This document shows, piece after piece, positions 1 to 7,251 of a stretch of 64,000 bases of DNA (positions are counted from its first letter, which is position 1; each line of letters begins with the position of its first letter). Under the pieces are notes generated by a model. That model ran no database searches. It was not told the origin of the DNA and saw only the letters and a program-made list of their open reading frames with translations. Source of the DNA: Phycicoccus endophyticus (lineage in GTDB: Bacteria; Actinomycetota; Actinomycetes; Actinomycetales; Dermatophilaceae); the NCBI RefSeq assembly GCF_011326735.1, contig NZ_JAANCN010000008.1:1-64000 (forward strand), written 5' to 3'. Both the position numbers and the translations under genes were made by a program.

Positions 1-204
1 GGCCGGGGCCGTCCCCGTGGACGGGGCCGTGGCCCCCGACCCGGTGGCGCCCGCCTCCGGCGGGGGCGCGGCGTCCTCCGGCGGGGGCGCGGCGTCCTCC
101 GGCGGGGTCACCGGGTCGACCCCGATGAGCGGGGTCGAGCGCCGCCGCGCCCGCTCGCCCCCGGCGCGCTCGACACCGGCCGCGAGGGCGTCCCGGCGGG
201 CCAT
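1..204 (-). CDS. Partial CDS, probable lysophospholipid acyltransferase N-terminus
   Basis: An open frame of 68 codons starts with ATG at 204 and runs off the left edge without a stop. Its ATG overlaps the TGA of the upstream epimerase gene (ATGA), so the two are probably translationally coupled. The visible part is only a low-complexity Arg/Pro/Ala/Glu-rich leader, including PPEDAAP twice, encoded by two 21-bp direct repeats at 61-81 and 82-102. No catalytic domain is visible. The acyltransferase call is inferred from gene order: in M. tuberculosis the gene after the epimerase Rv0501 is the PlsC-like acyltransferase Rv0502. The reading frame is well supported; the function is not seen directly. 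Confidence 0.5.
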   Translation of the reverse strand, partial: MARRDALAAGVERAGGERARRRSTPLIGVDPVTPPEDAAPPPEDAAPPPEAGATGSGATAPSTGTAPA

Positions 205-1253
205 CAGTGCCCACCCCCGACCGTAAGCGCCCGCCGGACGGCCCGCCCGGCCCCACCGGTGGCACCGCCGACGAGGTCGGCGAGCGCGCCCGCTCCCGGG
301 AGTGCGGGACCGACCGAGGCGACGAACGCCTCGAGCGCCTCGCGGGTCGTGTACGCCGGCTCGAAGCGAAGGTCACGGCGCATCCGGGTGGTGTCCATGC
401 CCCGGCCGAAGGCGAGGAAGGACATCAGGTCCGGTGAGACGTCGGCGAGCCGCAGCCGGCGGGTGAGGCCGCCGACGGCTCCCGCGCTGCCGAGCGGCAG
501 GGGCAGCACGGGGCGCCCGAGCAGGGCGGCCGCCTGCAGGACCGTGACCACGCCGTCACCCGCGACGTTGACGACGCCGGTCACCGAGCCCGTGCTCGCC
601 AGGACGAGGGCGTCGATGGCGTCCTCCTCGTGGACCAGCTGCATGCGGGCGTCGTAGCCGAAGGGGACCGGGATGACCGGCAGCGAGAGGTGGTCGGTGA
701 GCGAGGTGCGGATGCGCGGGCCGACGACGTTGGCGAAGCGCAGCAGGAGGATCTCGGTGTCCGGCCGGCGACGGGCGAACCCGCGCACGTAGCCCTCGAC
801 CTCGAGGGAGTCCTTCCCGAAGCCGCCGCGTGGGTGGGCGCGGGGCCCCATGTCCTCGGTGAACATCGCCGGGTCACCGGACGAGGACCCGTAGACGGCT
901 CCGGAGGACTTCACGACGAGCCGGCGCACGGTGCTCGAGCGCTGGCAGGCGGCGAGCAGCTGCATCGTCCCGATGACGTTGATCTCCTTCTGCGGGGTGC
1001 GCCCCCCGACGAAGGTCGGCGTCGCGATGACGTTCATGTGCACGACGGTCTCGACGCCCGCCGACTCGATGACCCGCCCGATCATCGGGTTGCGGATGTC
1101 GGCGCGCACGAACTCGACGCCGCCGATGTCGTGCGGCGGGGGGATGACGTCGACGCCCACGACCCGCTCGACCCCCGGCTCGGCCGCGATCCGCCGCGCC
1201 AGCAGCCCCCCGAGGTAGCGGGAGACCCCGGTCACGAGCACGACCCTCGCCAT
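204..1253 (-). CDS. NAD-dependent epimerase/dehydratase (extended SDR, Rv0501/GalE2-like)
   Basis: A 349-residue protein starting MARVVLVTGVSRYLGG, with the Rossmann TGxxxxLG motif at about residues 8-15 and a conserved Asp at the end of the second strand (VVGVDV). The fold is that of nucleotide-sugar epimerases; the substrate is unknown. The start at 1253 was chosen because the family begins immediately before the dinucleotide-binding strand. Upstream frame extension to 1532 would run through the bS22 gene and its terminator. Oddity: I cannot find the usual catalytic YxxxK; the equivalent region reads GGFGKDSLEVEG, so it may be non-canonical or non-catalytic. It lies between bS22 and a downstream ATGA-coupled partial gene, as Rv0501 does in mycobacteria. 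Confidence 0.85.
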   Translation of the reverse strand: MARVVLVTGVSRYLGGLLARRIAAEPGVERVVGVDVIPPPHDIGGVEFVRADIRNPMIGRVIESAGVETVVHMNVIATPTFVGGRTPQKEINVIGTMQLLAACQRSSTVRRLVVKSSGAVYGSSSGDPAMFTEDMGPRAHPRGGFGKDSLEVEGYVRGFARRRPDTEILLLRFANVVGPRIRTSLTDHLSLPVIPVPFGYDARMQLVHEEDAIDALVLASTGSVTGVVNVAGDGVVTVLQAAALLGRPVLPLPLGSAGAVGGLTRRLRLADVSPDLMSFLAFGRGMDTTRMRRDLRFEPAYTTREALEAFVASVGPALPGAGALADLVGGATGGAGRAVRRALTVGGGH

Positions 1254-1343
1254 GAGCGGGTCCTCCCTCCGGTCGGTGTCCTCTGCGGCCGACACTACCG
1301 AGGGTGCGCGCCCGCCGGGGGGGCGCCGCCCCCGGGCACGACA

Positions 1344-1371
1344 AAGGCCCCCGGCGACGGCCGGGGACCTT
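1344..1371 (-). terminator. Hairpin downstream of bS22 gene
   Basis: A GC-rich stem of about 12 bp (AAGGCCCCCGGC pairing with GCCGGGGACCTT, one G-T wobble) lies 22 nt after the bS22 stop on the minus strand. Only a short CCTTTG follows, so it is a weak intrinsic terminator or an attenuating hairpin ahead of the epimerase gene. Confidence 0.5.
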
Positions 1372-1392
1372 CGGCGGCTCAGTGACCCGTGG

Positions 1393-1491
1393 TCACTTCT
1401 TGTTGCGACGCTGGTGACGCGTCTTGCGCAGCAGCTTGCGGTGCTTCTTCTTGGCCATCCGCTTGCGCCGCTTCTTGATGACAGAACCCAT
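1393..1491 (-). CDS. bS22-type ribosomal protein (AURKAIP1/COX24 domain), 32 aa
   Basis: A very short gene encoding [20 protein letters not shown] followed by a similarly basic tail ending RRNKK. This is the actinobacterial bS22 / AURKAIP1-COX24-domain protein, a tiny extremely basic component of the 30S subunit. A purine-rich GAGGAA lies about 7 nt before the ATG. Synteny supports it: in M. tuberculosis the equivalent Rv0500B sits between an excisionase-type HTH gene and the epimerase, exactly as here. Confidence 0.93.
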   Translation of the reverse strand: MGSVIKKRRKRMAKKKHRKLLRKTRHQRRNKK

Positions 1492-1577
1492 GGGATGTTC
1501 CTCGCAGTGGTACGGGGGGTGCAGCGGCCCACCCTACCGGCGGGCCCGGGCGGGCCCCAAACCGCCCGCGGTGGGGG

Positions 1578-1778
1578 TCAGGCGGTGTCGACGAACGAGC
1601 TGCGCAGGTAGGTGTGCACCTCGTCCTCGGGGACCCGGAACGAGCGACCGACGCGGATCGCCGGGAGCTCCCCGGCGTGGACCATGCGGTAGACCGTCAT
1701 CTTCGACACGCGCATGATCGTGGCGACCTCGGCGACGGTGAGGAACCGCACCTCGCCGAGCTGGCGCTCCGTGGACAT
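1578..1778 (-). CDS. Excisionase-family helix-turn-helix DNA-binding protein
   Basis: A 66-residue protein beginning MSTERQLGEVRFLTVAEVAT, with a MerR/excisionase-type HTH (LTVAEVATIMRVSKMTVYRM) followed by a beta-wing GELPAIRVGRSFRVPEDEV. The start at 1778 is preferred over an in-frame upstream ATG at 1916 because GAGGTCACG precedes it and the family ends up the right length. It heads the transcript HTH-bS22-epimerase-acyltransferase and corresponds by position to M. tuberculosis Rv0500A. It is likely a small transcription factor of the BldC/Xis type; its targets cannot be read from the sequence. Confidence 0.88.
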   Translation of the reverse strand: MSTERQLGEVRFLTVAEVATIMRVSKMTVYRMVHAGELPAIRVGRSFRVPEDEVHTYLRSSFVDTA

Positions 1779-1848
1779 CGTGACCTCGATCTTCTGCTCC
1801 CCGCAGTGCCGGAACACCCGGCGTGGCACCCTGCGGCGTGCTGTCGCA

Positions 1849-1877
1849 ACCATAGGGGCAGTTGTGGCCACTGTGAA
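1849..1877 (-). promoter_or_regulatory. Promoter for the HTH-bS22-epimerase operon
   Basis: On the minus strand TTCACA (1877-1872) and TATGGT (1854-1849) are separated by exactly 17 bp, a good match to the principal-sigma consensus. The predicted start point near 1842 gives a leader of about 64 nt. The surrounding segment is locally AT-richer than the coding DNA. Confidence 0.5.
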
Positions 1878-1885
1878 GGGGATTG

Positions 1886-1902
1886 GACGGAATTGGTCCG
1901 TC
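1886..1902. promoter_or_regulatory. Inverted repeat just upstream of the -35 box
   Basis: GACGGA-ATTGG-TCCGTC is a perfect 6-bp inverted repeat with a 5-nt spacer, ending 9 bp upstream of the -35 hexamer of the HTH operon promoter. It is placed like an operator; no regulator can be assigned. Confidence 0.35.
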
Positions 1903-1962
1903 TGTCCAGCCGACACGCCGCCGGGGCGCCACCTCGTGCGGGTGGGGCTCGTCAGCCGCGGG

Positions 1963-3153
1963 TCAGTCGAACCACGGGTCGAGCCCGTGGAAGGGGAAGA
2001 CGGCCTGCCGGGTGGCGAAGACGGCCCGGTCCAGGGGGCTCTCGGGGTTGTGCCCCATGCTCCACGGCTGCACCCAGATCGGCAGCCGGTCCGGCGGCAG
2101 GTCGCCCATCCGCCGCGGCGCCTGCCGCCCGAGAAGGCGCTCGACGTGCTCGCGCCACTCCTGCGGCACCTCGGTGGCCACCTCGAGCGGGTGGTGCGCC
2201 GCGATCGCCGTCAGGTGCGTCCACGAGCGCGGGACCACGTCGACGAGCTCGTAGCCGCCACCGCCGAGGGCCACCCAGCGTCCCCCGGTCACCTCGTGCG
2301 CCAGGGTGTGCAGCTCGTCGTGGGCACGGCGCTGGGCGTCGACGGTGATCGCGAGGTGGGCGAGCGGGTCCTCCAGATGGGTGTCGCAGCCGTGCTGCGT
2401 CACGAGCACCTCGGGCGCGAAGGCCCGCACGAGGTGGGGGACGACGGCGTCGATGGCGCGCAGCCAGGCCGCGTCGCTCGTCCCCGGCGGCAGGGCGACG
2501 TTGGCGACGCTCCCTCGGGCGTCCGGCCCGCCGACGTCGCCGGGCCACCCGGTGCCCGGGAAGAGGTGCCGGCCGTTCTCGTGGACCGAGACCGTGAGGA
2601 CGCGCGGGTCGTTCCAGAAGGCCCGCTCCACGCCGTCGCCGTGGTGGACGTCGATGTCGACGTAGGCGACCCGCGAGACCCCGTGGTCGAGCAGCCACTG
2701 GATCCCGACGGCGATGTCGTTGTAGATGCAGAAGCCGCTGGCGTGCGTGCGCATCGCGTGGTGCAGCCCGCCGCAGTAGTTCACCCCGTGCTCGGCCTCG
2801 CCCTCCCAGACCCGGCGGCACAGGTCGACGGTGCCCTGGACGATCCGGGCCGAGGCCTCGTGCATGCCGTGGAAGGCGGGGTCGTCCTCGGTGCCGAGGC
2901 CGCGGTGGGTGTCGGCCCGGGAGGGGTCGGCCGAGGCCGCCTTGACCGCCTCGACGTACTCCGCGTCGTGCGCGGTCTCCAGCAGGGCGTCGTCGGCGAT
3001 GCCTGGCGCGAGGACGTCGACGTGGTCGAGGACACCGAGGGAGCGGGCCAGCCGGGTCGTGAGGTCCAGCCGCACGGGCGCCATCGGATGCTCGGGCCCG
3101 AAGTCGTAGGCGGTGAAGCCGTCATCCCAGATGACGCTCGTCCGTGGGGCCAT
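1963..3153 (-). CDS. acuC: AcuC-like histone deacetylase family protein
   Basis: A 396-residue protein of the arginase/deacetylase fold. Visible class I/AcuC signatures are GGLHHAMRTHASGFCIYND (catalytic His pair region and the CIYND segment), the zinc-binding DIDVHHGDG, and GGGYELVD with the conserved C-terminal Tyr. It should remove acetyl groups from lysines, or from acetylated small amines. In Bacillus AcuC deacetylates acetyl-CoA synthetase, but no acsA or acuA is nearby, so the substrate is open. The start ATG at 3153 gives the usual N-terminus (VIWDDGFTAYDFGPEHPM). It is divergent from the TrkA-like gene, with only about 76 nt between starts. Confidence 0.88.
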   Translation of the reverse strand: MAPRTSVIWDDGFTAYDFGPEHPMAPVRLDLTTRLARSLGVLDHVDVLAPGIADDALLETAHDAEYVEAVKAASADPSRADTHRGLGTEDDPAFHGMHEASARIVQGTVDLCRRVWEGEAEHGVNYCGGLHHAMRTHASGFCIYNDIAVGIQWLLDHGVSRVAYVDIDVHHGDGVERAFWNDPRVLTVSVHENGRHLFPGTGWPGDVGGPDARGSVANVALPPGTSDAAWLRAIDAVVPHLVRAFAPEVLVTQHGCDTHLEDPLAHLAITVDAQRRAHDELHTLAHEVTGGRWVALGGGGYELVDVVPRSWTHLTAIAAHHPLEVATEVPQEWREHVERLLGRQAPRRMGDLPPDRLPIWVQPWSMGHNPESPLDRAVFATRQAVFPFHGLDPWFD

Positions 3154-3229
3154 GCCGCCACGCTACTCGCCGGCCGGTCCGTGGCAGGCTGGACCCGCAC
3201 CGCCGCCGACCGGGAGGAGACCCAGGGCG

Positions 3230-3895
3230 ATGACGCGGACCACGCACGACGACGAGGTGCTCGTCATCGGCCTCGGACGGTTCGGGGCCGCGGCCGCCCT
3301 CGAGCTGCGGCGGCTCGGGCACCGGGTGACCGCGATCGAGCGCGACGGCTTCCTCGCGGAGAAGTTCCTCGGGCGGATCTCCCAGGTCGTCCACGGCGAC
3401 GCCAGCGACGTCACGGTCATCCGCGACGCCAAGGCGCAGCGCTTCCGGATCGCCGTCGTGGCGATCGGCTCCTCGGTCGAGGCGTCGGTGCTCGCGGCGG
3501 CCAACCTCGTCGACGCGGGCGTCCCGGCGATCTGGGCCAAGGCGCTCTCGCCCGAGCACGCGCGCATCCTCGACCGGATCGGCGTGCACCACATCGTGCG
3601 TCCCGAGGCCGACACCGGGCGCCGGGTGGCCCACCTCGTCGGCGGCCGGATGCAGGACTACATCGAGTTCGACGACGGGTTCGCCATCGTCAAGATGCGC
3701 CCCCCGACCGAGACCATCGGCTTCACCCTCGAGCAGAGCCAGGTGCGCAGCAAGTACGGCGTGACCGTCGTCGGGGTGAAGTCCCCCGGGGAGGACTTCA
3801 CCTACGCGGTCCCCTCGACGAAGGTCTCGGCGCACGACACCCTCATCGTCAGCGGCCCGACGACGCTCATCGAGCGGCTCGCGGCCCGGCCGTAG
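3230..3895 (+). CDS. TrkA/KtrA-like NAD-binding K+ transport regulator
   Basis: A 221-residue RCK protein: N-terminal Rossmann fold with GLGRFG at residues 14-19 and a binding-pocket acidic residue after TAIE, then a C-terminal TrkA_C-type domain (about 140-221). Such proteins are cytoplasmic gating subunits of TrkH/KtrB potassium channels and bind NAD(H) or ATP. The start ATG at 3230 is preceded by GGGAGGAG and fits family length. An in-frame ATG at 3113 would overlap the divergent deacetylase gene and is rejected. No membrane channel subunit is adjacent, so the partner must be encoded elsewhere. Confidence 0.88.
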   Translation: MTRTTHDDEVLVIGLGRFGAAAALELRRLGHRVTAIERDGFLAEKFLGRISQVVHGDASDVTVIRDAKAQRFRIAVVAIGSSVEASVLAAANLVDAGVPAIWAKALSPEHARILDRIGVHHIVRPEADTGRRVAHLVGGRMQDYIEFDDGFAIVKMRPPTETIGFTLEQSQVRSKYGVTVVGVKSPGEDFTYAVPSTKVSAHDTLIVSGPTTLIERLAARP

Positions 3896-3915
3896 CCCGG
3901 GCCGGCGGCCGGCGC

Positions 3916-4443
3916 TCAGAAGTCGGGCATGCCCCCGCGGTCGCCGGAGAGCGGAAGGGTCATCGCGATCTCCTCCTCGCCGTCGTCCTCGGAGACCACC
4001 CGCATCGGGCGGCGGGTCCCGGTGGGGCGGAACCCGAAGCTGCTCGCGAAGGCCACCGCGCGGCCGTTGTCGGTGCCCACCCAGTAGTAGAGCTGGGTGC
4101 GGCCCTGTTCGGTGGCCACCCGGGCGCCGGCCCGCACGAGGGCGGCTGCCACGCCCGTCCCGCGGGCCTCGGGCCGCACGAAGAGGCCGAAGAGCTGGGC
4201 GTGACCCTCGTGGTCCTCGCCGACCTCGCCGACGCTCGCGATGCCGAGGGCCTCGCCGTCGCGCTCGGCGAGCAGGCGGGTGGAGCGCTCCATCCGGGCC
4301 CGCCAGAACGCCTCCGGCTCGCTCTCCTCGTCCGCGAGCTTGGCGACGAACGCCTCGGGCGACTCGCGCAGCGCCGTGAGCCGCATCGAGCGGTACTGCT
4401 CCCAGTCCTCGGCGCCGAGGGCGCGCACGGAGATGTCGCTCAT
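3916..4443 (-). CDS. GNAT family N-acetyltransferase
   Basis: A 175-residue protein with a complete GNAT fold. The acetyl-CoA binding motif A is FVRPEARGTGVAAALV, and the typical beta-bulge region is LYYWVGTDNGRAVAFASSFGF. The N-terminus RALGAEDWEQYRSMRLTALRE resembles the neighbouring GNAT at 4527-5129 (DATWADYRAVRQAALID), so the two may be distant tandem paralogues. The substrate is unknown. It is convergent with the TrkA-like gene. Confidence 0.8.
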   Translation of the reverse strand: MSDISVRALGAEDWEQYRSMRLTALRESPEAFVAKLADEESEPEAFWRARMERSTRLLAERDGEALGIASVGEVGEDHEGHAQLFGLFVRPEARGTGVAAALVRAGARVATEQGRTQLYYWVGTDNGRAVAFASSFGFRPTGTRRPMRVVSEDDGEEEIAMTLPLSGDRGGMPDF

Positions 4444-4526
4444 GGCACGTCACTCTCCCACGAGACCCCGCCGCGCAGGCAAGGGGGGCCGCCCTGCTCG
4501 TGGCCCTCCTCGCCGGCGGCTCGGCG

Positions 4527-5129
4527 TCATCCCAGGTCGAGGGCCATCCGCAGCTCGACGCACGAGGGGTCCCAGGGCATCGCGCCCGTCTGACCGGTGG
4601 GCACGAAGCCGGCCCGGGCGTAGAAGCGGCGGGCGCGGAGGTTCTCGCGCGCGACATCCAGGGTCAGCCGACGGACTCCCTCGCCCCGGGCGTGTTCGAC
4701 GAGCGCGGCCACGAGCGCCTCGGCCACCCCGCTGCCCCGCTCGCCACCGCTCACCCACATCCCGATGAGGTGGGCCTCGCCCGCGGGCTGGTCGTCGGCG
4801 CGCCACAGCCCGACGGTGCCGACGGGGCGCTCGCCGTCGCGGGCGAGCCACAGCGCCGGGCCGCCGGCGACCATGGCCCGCCACTCCTCGTCGCTGCGCC
4901 GGGCACTCTGCGCGTACGTGGTCCAGAAGGCGCGGGGGGTGTCGATGAGGGCGGCCTGCCGGACCGCGCGGTAGTCCGCCCAGGTCGCGTCGGTGACGCG
5001 CTCGACCCGCAGCGGGGGCGCCAGGCCGGGCCGGGGCTCGTCGGGGGTGCCCGCGAGCGGCCTGTGGGTCGGGCTCGTGGAGGTGTCCTCGGGTCGGTGT
5101 TCGGGCGGGCCCTCGGCCGCGTCAGCCAC
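4527..5129 (-). CDS. GNAT family N-acetyltransferase, coupled to proC
   Basis: A 200-residue GNAT with motif A at MWVSGGERGSGVAEALVAAL and RENLRARRFYARAGF near the C-terminus. The first 45 or so residues are a Pro/Glu/Thr-rich low-complexity leader. Its start overlaps the end of proC by 8 nt, so it is the last gene of the proline dehydrogenase-proC-GNAT transcript. The substrate is not known; the shared N-terminal motif suggests common ancestry with the GNAT at 3916-4443. A shorter start inside the leader is possible. Confidence 0.78.
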   Translation of the reverse strand: MADAAEGPPEHRPEDTSTSPTHRPLAGTPDEPRPGLAPPLRVERVTDATWADYRAVRQAALIDTPRAFWTTYAQSARRSDEEWRAMVAGGPALWLARDGERPVGTVGLWRADDQPAGEAHLIGMWVSGGERGSGVAEALVAALVEHARGEGVRRLTLDVARENLRARRFYARAGFVPTGQTGAMPWDPSCVELRMALDLG

Positions 5130-5922
5130 CGGCGAGCTCGCGGCTGCGGGTGGCCGCGGCCTCCATCGCGCTGATGAACGCCGCCCGCACCTTGTGGTCG
5201 TCCAGCTCGCGCAGGGCGGCCGCGGTGGTCCCCCCGGGCGAGGTGACCTGCTCGCGCAGGACCGTCGGATGCTGGCCGGTCTCCCGGATCATCGTCGCCG
5301 CGCCGACGAGCGTCTGGACGACGAGCTCGCTCGCGGTCGCCCGGGGCATCCCGAGGACGACACCGGCCTCGATCATCGCCTCGACGACGTAGAAGATGTA
5401 CGCCGGGCCGCTGCCGGAGATCGCCGTGACGGCGTCCTGCAGCCCCTCGGGCACCTCGAGGACCTTGCCGACCGCGGCGAGCAGGCCCTGGGCCTCGGCG
5501 ACGTGCTCGGGCGGGCAGTGGGTGCCGGCGCTGACCGCGGCCATCCCCTGGTCGACGAGGGCCGGCGTGTTCGGCATGACGCGCACGACCGAGCGCCCCT
5601 CGGGCAGACGGGACTCCACGAAGGCGGTCGTGATGCCTGCGGCGAGGGTGACGACGAGGTCGTCCGGCTCGACGTAGGGGGCGATCTCCGTCAGGAGGGC
5701 GCCCATGTCCTGGGGCTTGACGACGAGGACGAGCGTCTGGGCGGCGGTCGCGGCGGCGACGTTGTCGGTGACCCGTACGCCGTAGCGCTCGGTGAGCTCG
5801 GCGGCGCGTTCGGGCCTGCGCTCGGTGATGAGCAGCGAGTCCGTCGGGCGGCCGGCACGCAGCAGCCCCGACAGGAGGGTCTCGCCCATGACACCGGCAC
5901 CGAAGATCGCGACCGTACCCAT
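5122..5922 (-). CDS. proC: Pyrroline-5-carboxylate reductase
   Basis: A 266-residue enzyme that reduces pyrroline-5-carboxylate to proline with NAD(P)H. The N-terminal MGTVAIFGAGVMGETLLSGL carries the Rossmann GxGxMG. RVMPNTPALVDQGM and the C-terminal signature region (AISGSGPAYIFYVVEAMIEA, then TSPGGTTAAALRELDDH) are diagnostic of ProC. Length is normal. It follows the proline dehydrogenase gene by only 17 nt, so proline degradation and synthesis genes share a transcript. Position next to the bS22/HTH block matches M. tuberculosis proC (Rv0500). Confidence 0.95.
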   Translation of the reverse strand: MGTVAIFGAGVMGETLLSGLLRAGRPTDSLLITERRPERAAELTERYGVRVTDNVAAATAAQTLVLVVKPQDMGALLTEIAPYVEPDDLVVTLAAGITTAFVESRLPEGRSVVRVMPNTPALVDQGMAAVSAGTHCPPEHVAEAQGLLAAVGKVLEVPEGLQDAVTAISGSGPAYIFYVVEAMIEAGVVLGMPRATASELVVQTLVGAATMIRETGQHPTVLREQVTSPGGTTAAALRELDDHKVRAAFISAMEAAATRSRELAGG

Positions 5923-5939
5923 GGGCCCGACCCTAGCCG

Positions 5940-6887
5940 TCAGCCGCTGCCGGCGAGCGAGCGCAGGAAGAAGCGGACGTTGGCCGGGCGCTCGGCCAGG
6001 CGGCGGACGAGGTAGCCGTACCAATCCGCGCCGAACGGGACGTAGACGCGCATCTGGTGGCCCCGGTCGGCGATCCGCTTCTGCTCGCCGGCGCGGACCC
6101 CGAGGAGCATCTGGAACTCGTAGGAGTCCGGTGAGCGCTGGTGGTGGGACGCGAGCGCCTGGGCGATCTCGACGAGGCGTGGGTCGTGCGTCGCGACCAT
6201 GGGGTAGCCCTCGCCGGCCATGAGGACCTTGAGGCAGCGCACGTAGGACAGGTCGACGTCGCCGCCCTGGAAGGCGACGCTCGAGGGCTCGTTGTAGGCG
6301 CCCTTGCACAGCCGCACCCGGCTGCCCGCGCCCGCGAGGTCGCGGCAGTCGGCCTCGGTCCGGTGCAGGTAGGCCTGCAGGACCGCCCCGACCCACGGGA
6401 AGTCGGCGCGCAGCTCGCGGACCGCCTCGAGGGTGCGGTCGGTGCGGGTGTGGTCCTCCATGTCGATGGTGACCGTCGTGCCCGCCCGGTCGGCCGCCTC
6501 GCAGATGGCACGGACGTTCTCGAGGGCGATCGCGTCGCCGTCGCCCGGGATCGACTGCCCGACGGCGCTCAGCTTGACGCTCACCTCGGCGGCGCCGAAG
6601 CGGGCGAGGTCGGCCTCGGTGAGCGCGTCGACGAGGGCGAGGTAGGTGTCGCGGGCCGCTTCGGCCTGGGCGCGGTCGGTGACGTCCTCCCCGAGGTGGT
6701 CGATGGTCGCGAGCCGGTTGGTCGCGCGCAGCTCACCGGTGACGCCGACGGCGTCCGGGACGGCCTCGCCGGCGACGTAGCGGTCGACGACCGCCCGGCT
6801 CACCGGGGCCCGGACGACGGCGGAGCGCACGGTCTCGGACTCGGACAGCTGGAGCAGGGCTCCACGGAGCAGGTCGGAGGCGTCCAC
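5940..6887 (-). CDS. Proline dehydrogenase (monofunctional, FAD)
   Basis: About 315 residues of a PRODH TIM barrel. Visible family segments are SVKLSAVGQSI, the VTIDMEDHTRTD region, AYLHRTEAD, VRLCKGAYNEPSS and the substrate-binding YVPFGADWYGYLVRRLAERP (the YxxRRxxE-type motif). It oxidises proline to pyrroline-5-carboxylate, feeding electrons to the quinone pool; PruA at 45221-46795 does the next step. The start is uncertain: GTG at 6887 gives family length, while a TTG at 6932 lies inside the upstream repeat array. GGGGGGAGG lies about 19 nt before the GTG, so a start between the two is possible. Confidence 0.88.
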   Translation of the reverse strand: MDASDLLRGALLQLSESETVRSAVVRAPVSRAVVDRYVAGEAVPDAVGVTGELRATNRLATIDHLGEDVTDRAQAEAARDTYLALVDALTEADLARFGAAEVSVKLSAVGQSIPGDGDAIALENVRAICEAADRAGTTVTIDMEDHTRTDRTLEAVRELRADFPWVGAVLQAYLHRTEADCRDLAGAGSRVRLCKGAYNEPSSVAFQGGDVDLSYVRCLKVLMAGEGYPMVATHDPRLVEIAQALASHHQRSPDSYEFQMLLGVRAGEQKRIADRGHQMRVYVPFGADWYGYLVRRLAERPANVRFFLRSLAGSG

Positions 6888-6925
6888 GCCGATCAGGCTA
6901 ACGGCACCTCCCCCCGTGCCCGGAG

Positions 6926-7165
6926 CGACCAATAGGTCACCGTGCCTGAAGTGACCAATAGGTCAGATCGACGACAGCGTCAGGCACGGACGAGCCCGGC
7001 CACCGTGCCTGAAGTGACCAATAGGTCAGATCGACGACAGCGTCAGGCACGGACGAGCCCGGCCACCGTGCCTCAAGTGACCAATAGGTCAGATCGACGA
7101 CAGCGTCAGGCACGAACGAACCCGGCCACCGTGCCTGAAGTGACCTATTGGTCAGATCGACGACG
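6926..7165. repeat. Tandem 63-bp repeats with nested inverted repeats
   Basis: Three full 63-bp copies (6938-7000, 7001-7063, 7064-7126) are followed by a partial fourth (7127 to about 7165) and preceded by a partial core at about 6926-6938. Copies 1 and 2 are identical; copy 3 has a few substitutions. Each unit holds an outer inverted repeat GTGCCTGA ... TCAGGCAC around an inner one, TGACC-AATA-GGTCA. In the fourth copy the inner 14-mer is present as its exact reverse complement, TGACCTATTGGTCA. The array sits upstream of the proline dehydrogenase gene and downstream of the ABC permease gene. There are no unique spacers, so it is not CRISPR. Confidence 0.95.
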
Positions 7166-7251
7166 AGGCGGGGTTCGGGGGTCGGGGCGGGGTGCGGGGA
7201 CGGGCGGGGTTCGGGTTCGGGGGCCGGGGTTCGGGGGTCAGGGGTCGGGGG
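7166..7251 (+). other. G-run-rich intergenic segment
   Basis: Between the repeat array and the ABC permease stop, the plus strand is dominated by runs of 3-6 G separated by short TTC, TC, C or AC spacers, with imperfect direct repeats of GGGGTTCGGG type. Four or more G-runs within 30 nt make G-quadruplex formation plausible. No gene is seen here; with the repeats it fills the only gene-free gap above 300 nt (6888-7251). Confidence 0.6.

Noticed and set aside
1714-4593. Long plus-strand open frame opposite the HTH and deacetylase genes
   Set aside because: Repetitive Arg/Asp/Gly/Val composition, shadow of AcuC and neighbours; the TrkA-like gene in a different frame is the real one.
6938-7165. 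CRISPR array
   Set aside because: The 63-bp units are contiguous with no unique spacers, and no cas genes are present.
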